The notes under the pieces: model-generated
Told to the model about the DNA's origin: nothing
Seen by the model: only the letters and a program-made list of their open reading frames with translations
The model's database searches: none
Assembly: GCA_958402445.1 (NCBI GenBank)
Contig: CATXTO010000044.1
Location: forward strand, 1-15,091
DNA: 15,091 nt
DNA from: an uncultured Eubacteriales bacterium
Lineage (GTDB): Bacteria; Bacillota; Clostridia; Oscillospirales; Oscillospiraceae
Direction: 5' to 3'
Shown here: piece after piece, positions 14,868 to 15,091 of the stretch
Position numbering within the stretch: position 1 is the stretch's first letter
Layout: every line of letters starts with the position of its first letter
Program-made: the position numbers and the translations under genes

Positions 14868-14914
14868 CCAAACCGAACCCGCTGCGCTAGGCTTCGGTTT
14901 GGGTTTTTGTTTTT
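14868..14914 (+). terminator. Second terminator-like hairpin within the repeat region
   Basis: CCAAACCGAA (14868-14877) pairs with TTCGGTTTGG (14893-14902), followed by GTTTTTGTTTTT. By stem and T-tail this is the best intrinsic-terminator shape in the window, although no gene lies just upstream. A second hairpin, GGCGGC (14822-14827) with GCCGCC (14834-14839), precedes it. It may be a back-up terminator or the end of an unrecognised small RNA starting near 14790. Confidence 0.6.
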
Positions 14915-14938
14915 CTGTGGAAGTTCCTCCGAACGGAA

Positions 14939-15091
14939 TGTAGGGGCGACCTGCGGTCGCCCGCGGGCGTGCGAAGCACGCCCCTACAGGGCGCGGCCTG
15001 ATTCGGGGGCGTAGGGGCGACCTGCGGTCGCCCGCAGGCGTGCGAAGCACGCCCCTACAGGGCGCGGCCTGATTCGGGGGCGTAGGGGCGA
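14939..15091 (+). repeat. 71-bp tandem palindromic repeat array, open at the window edge
   Basis: Units begin with TAGGGGCGA at 14941, 15012 and 15083, an exact 71-bp period; two units are complete and nearly identical (one visible G-to-A change) and the third is cut by the window end. Each has a core of about 50 bp bounded by TGTAGGGG (14939-14946 in the first) and CCCCTACA (14981-14988). Inside are GGGCGACC/GGTCGCCC around TGC (14944-14962) and GGGCGTGC/GCACGCCC around GAA (14965-14983). A spacer of about 21 bp follows, ending GATTCGGGGGC. It resembles REP/BIME-type elements; no transposase is near. Confidence 0.88.

Noticed and set aside
14939..15091. CRISPR array
   Set aside because: The whole 71-bp unit is repeated, spacer included, so there are no unique spacers, and no cas genes are present.

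Overview
The window looks like chromosome from a GC-rich, Gram-positive anaerobe of the class Clostridia, probably a gut Oscillospiraceae-type organism. This is inferred from strong purine-rich Shine-Dalgarno sites, S-layer homology (SLH) surface proteins, a dockerin/cohesin-like pair, amino-acid-fermentation genes with GC-rich third codon positions, and GC-rich palindromic intergenic repeats. No rRNA, tRNA, CRISPR array, transposase or phage gene is visible.

Left arm, minus strand (1-6107): a cell-surface module. A strong candidate promoter at 6079-6107 and a leader of about 250 nt precede a 1521-residue secreted subtilisin-like (S8) protease. The protease carries an internal two-repeat dockerin and has no wall anchor of its own. 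Thirty-nine bases downstream is a 324-residue secreted protein with a cohesin-like beta domain and three SLH repeats, so the two may form a docked pair on the cell wall. A third gene, cut by the window edge, starts with a signal peptide followed directly by an SLH motif.

Middle (6108-8960): an AT-rich, dyad-rich divergent intergenic region, then a plus-strand operon tdh-kbl. It converts L-threonine through 2-amino-3-ketobutyrate to glycine and acetyl-CoA. Its leader has a perfect TATAAT, three T7 tracts upstream and a 12-bp palindrome just before a TTG start. A 14-bp-stem hairpin closes the operon.

Right arm, plus strand (8960-14613): a gene-free, strongly structured stretch of about 230 bp, then four closely spaced genes: a DUF218 (YdcF/SanA-like) membrane protein, an M42 aminopeptidase and two tandem paralogous M3 oligoendopeptidases, ended by a 16-bp-stem terminator. 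The last 480 bp are non-coding. They hold decayed copies, then at least two full copies and the start of a third, of a 71-bp tandem unit built from two hairpins inside short terminal inverted repeats.

Read together, the genes suggest a protein- and peptide-using lifestyle: surface proteolysis, cytoplasmic peptide trimming by M3 and M42 enzymes, and threonine catabolism. That linkage is inference; each enzyme assignment rests on visible motifs.
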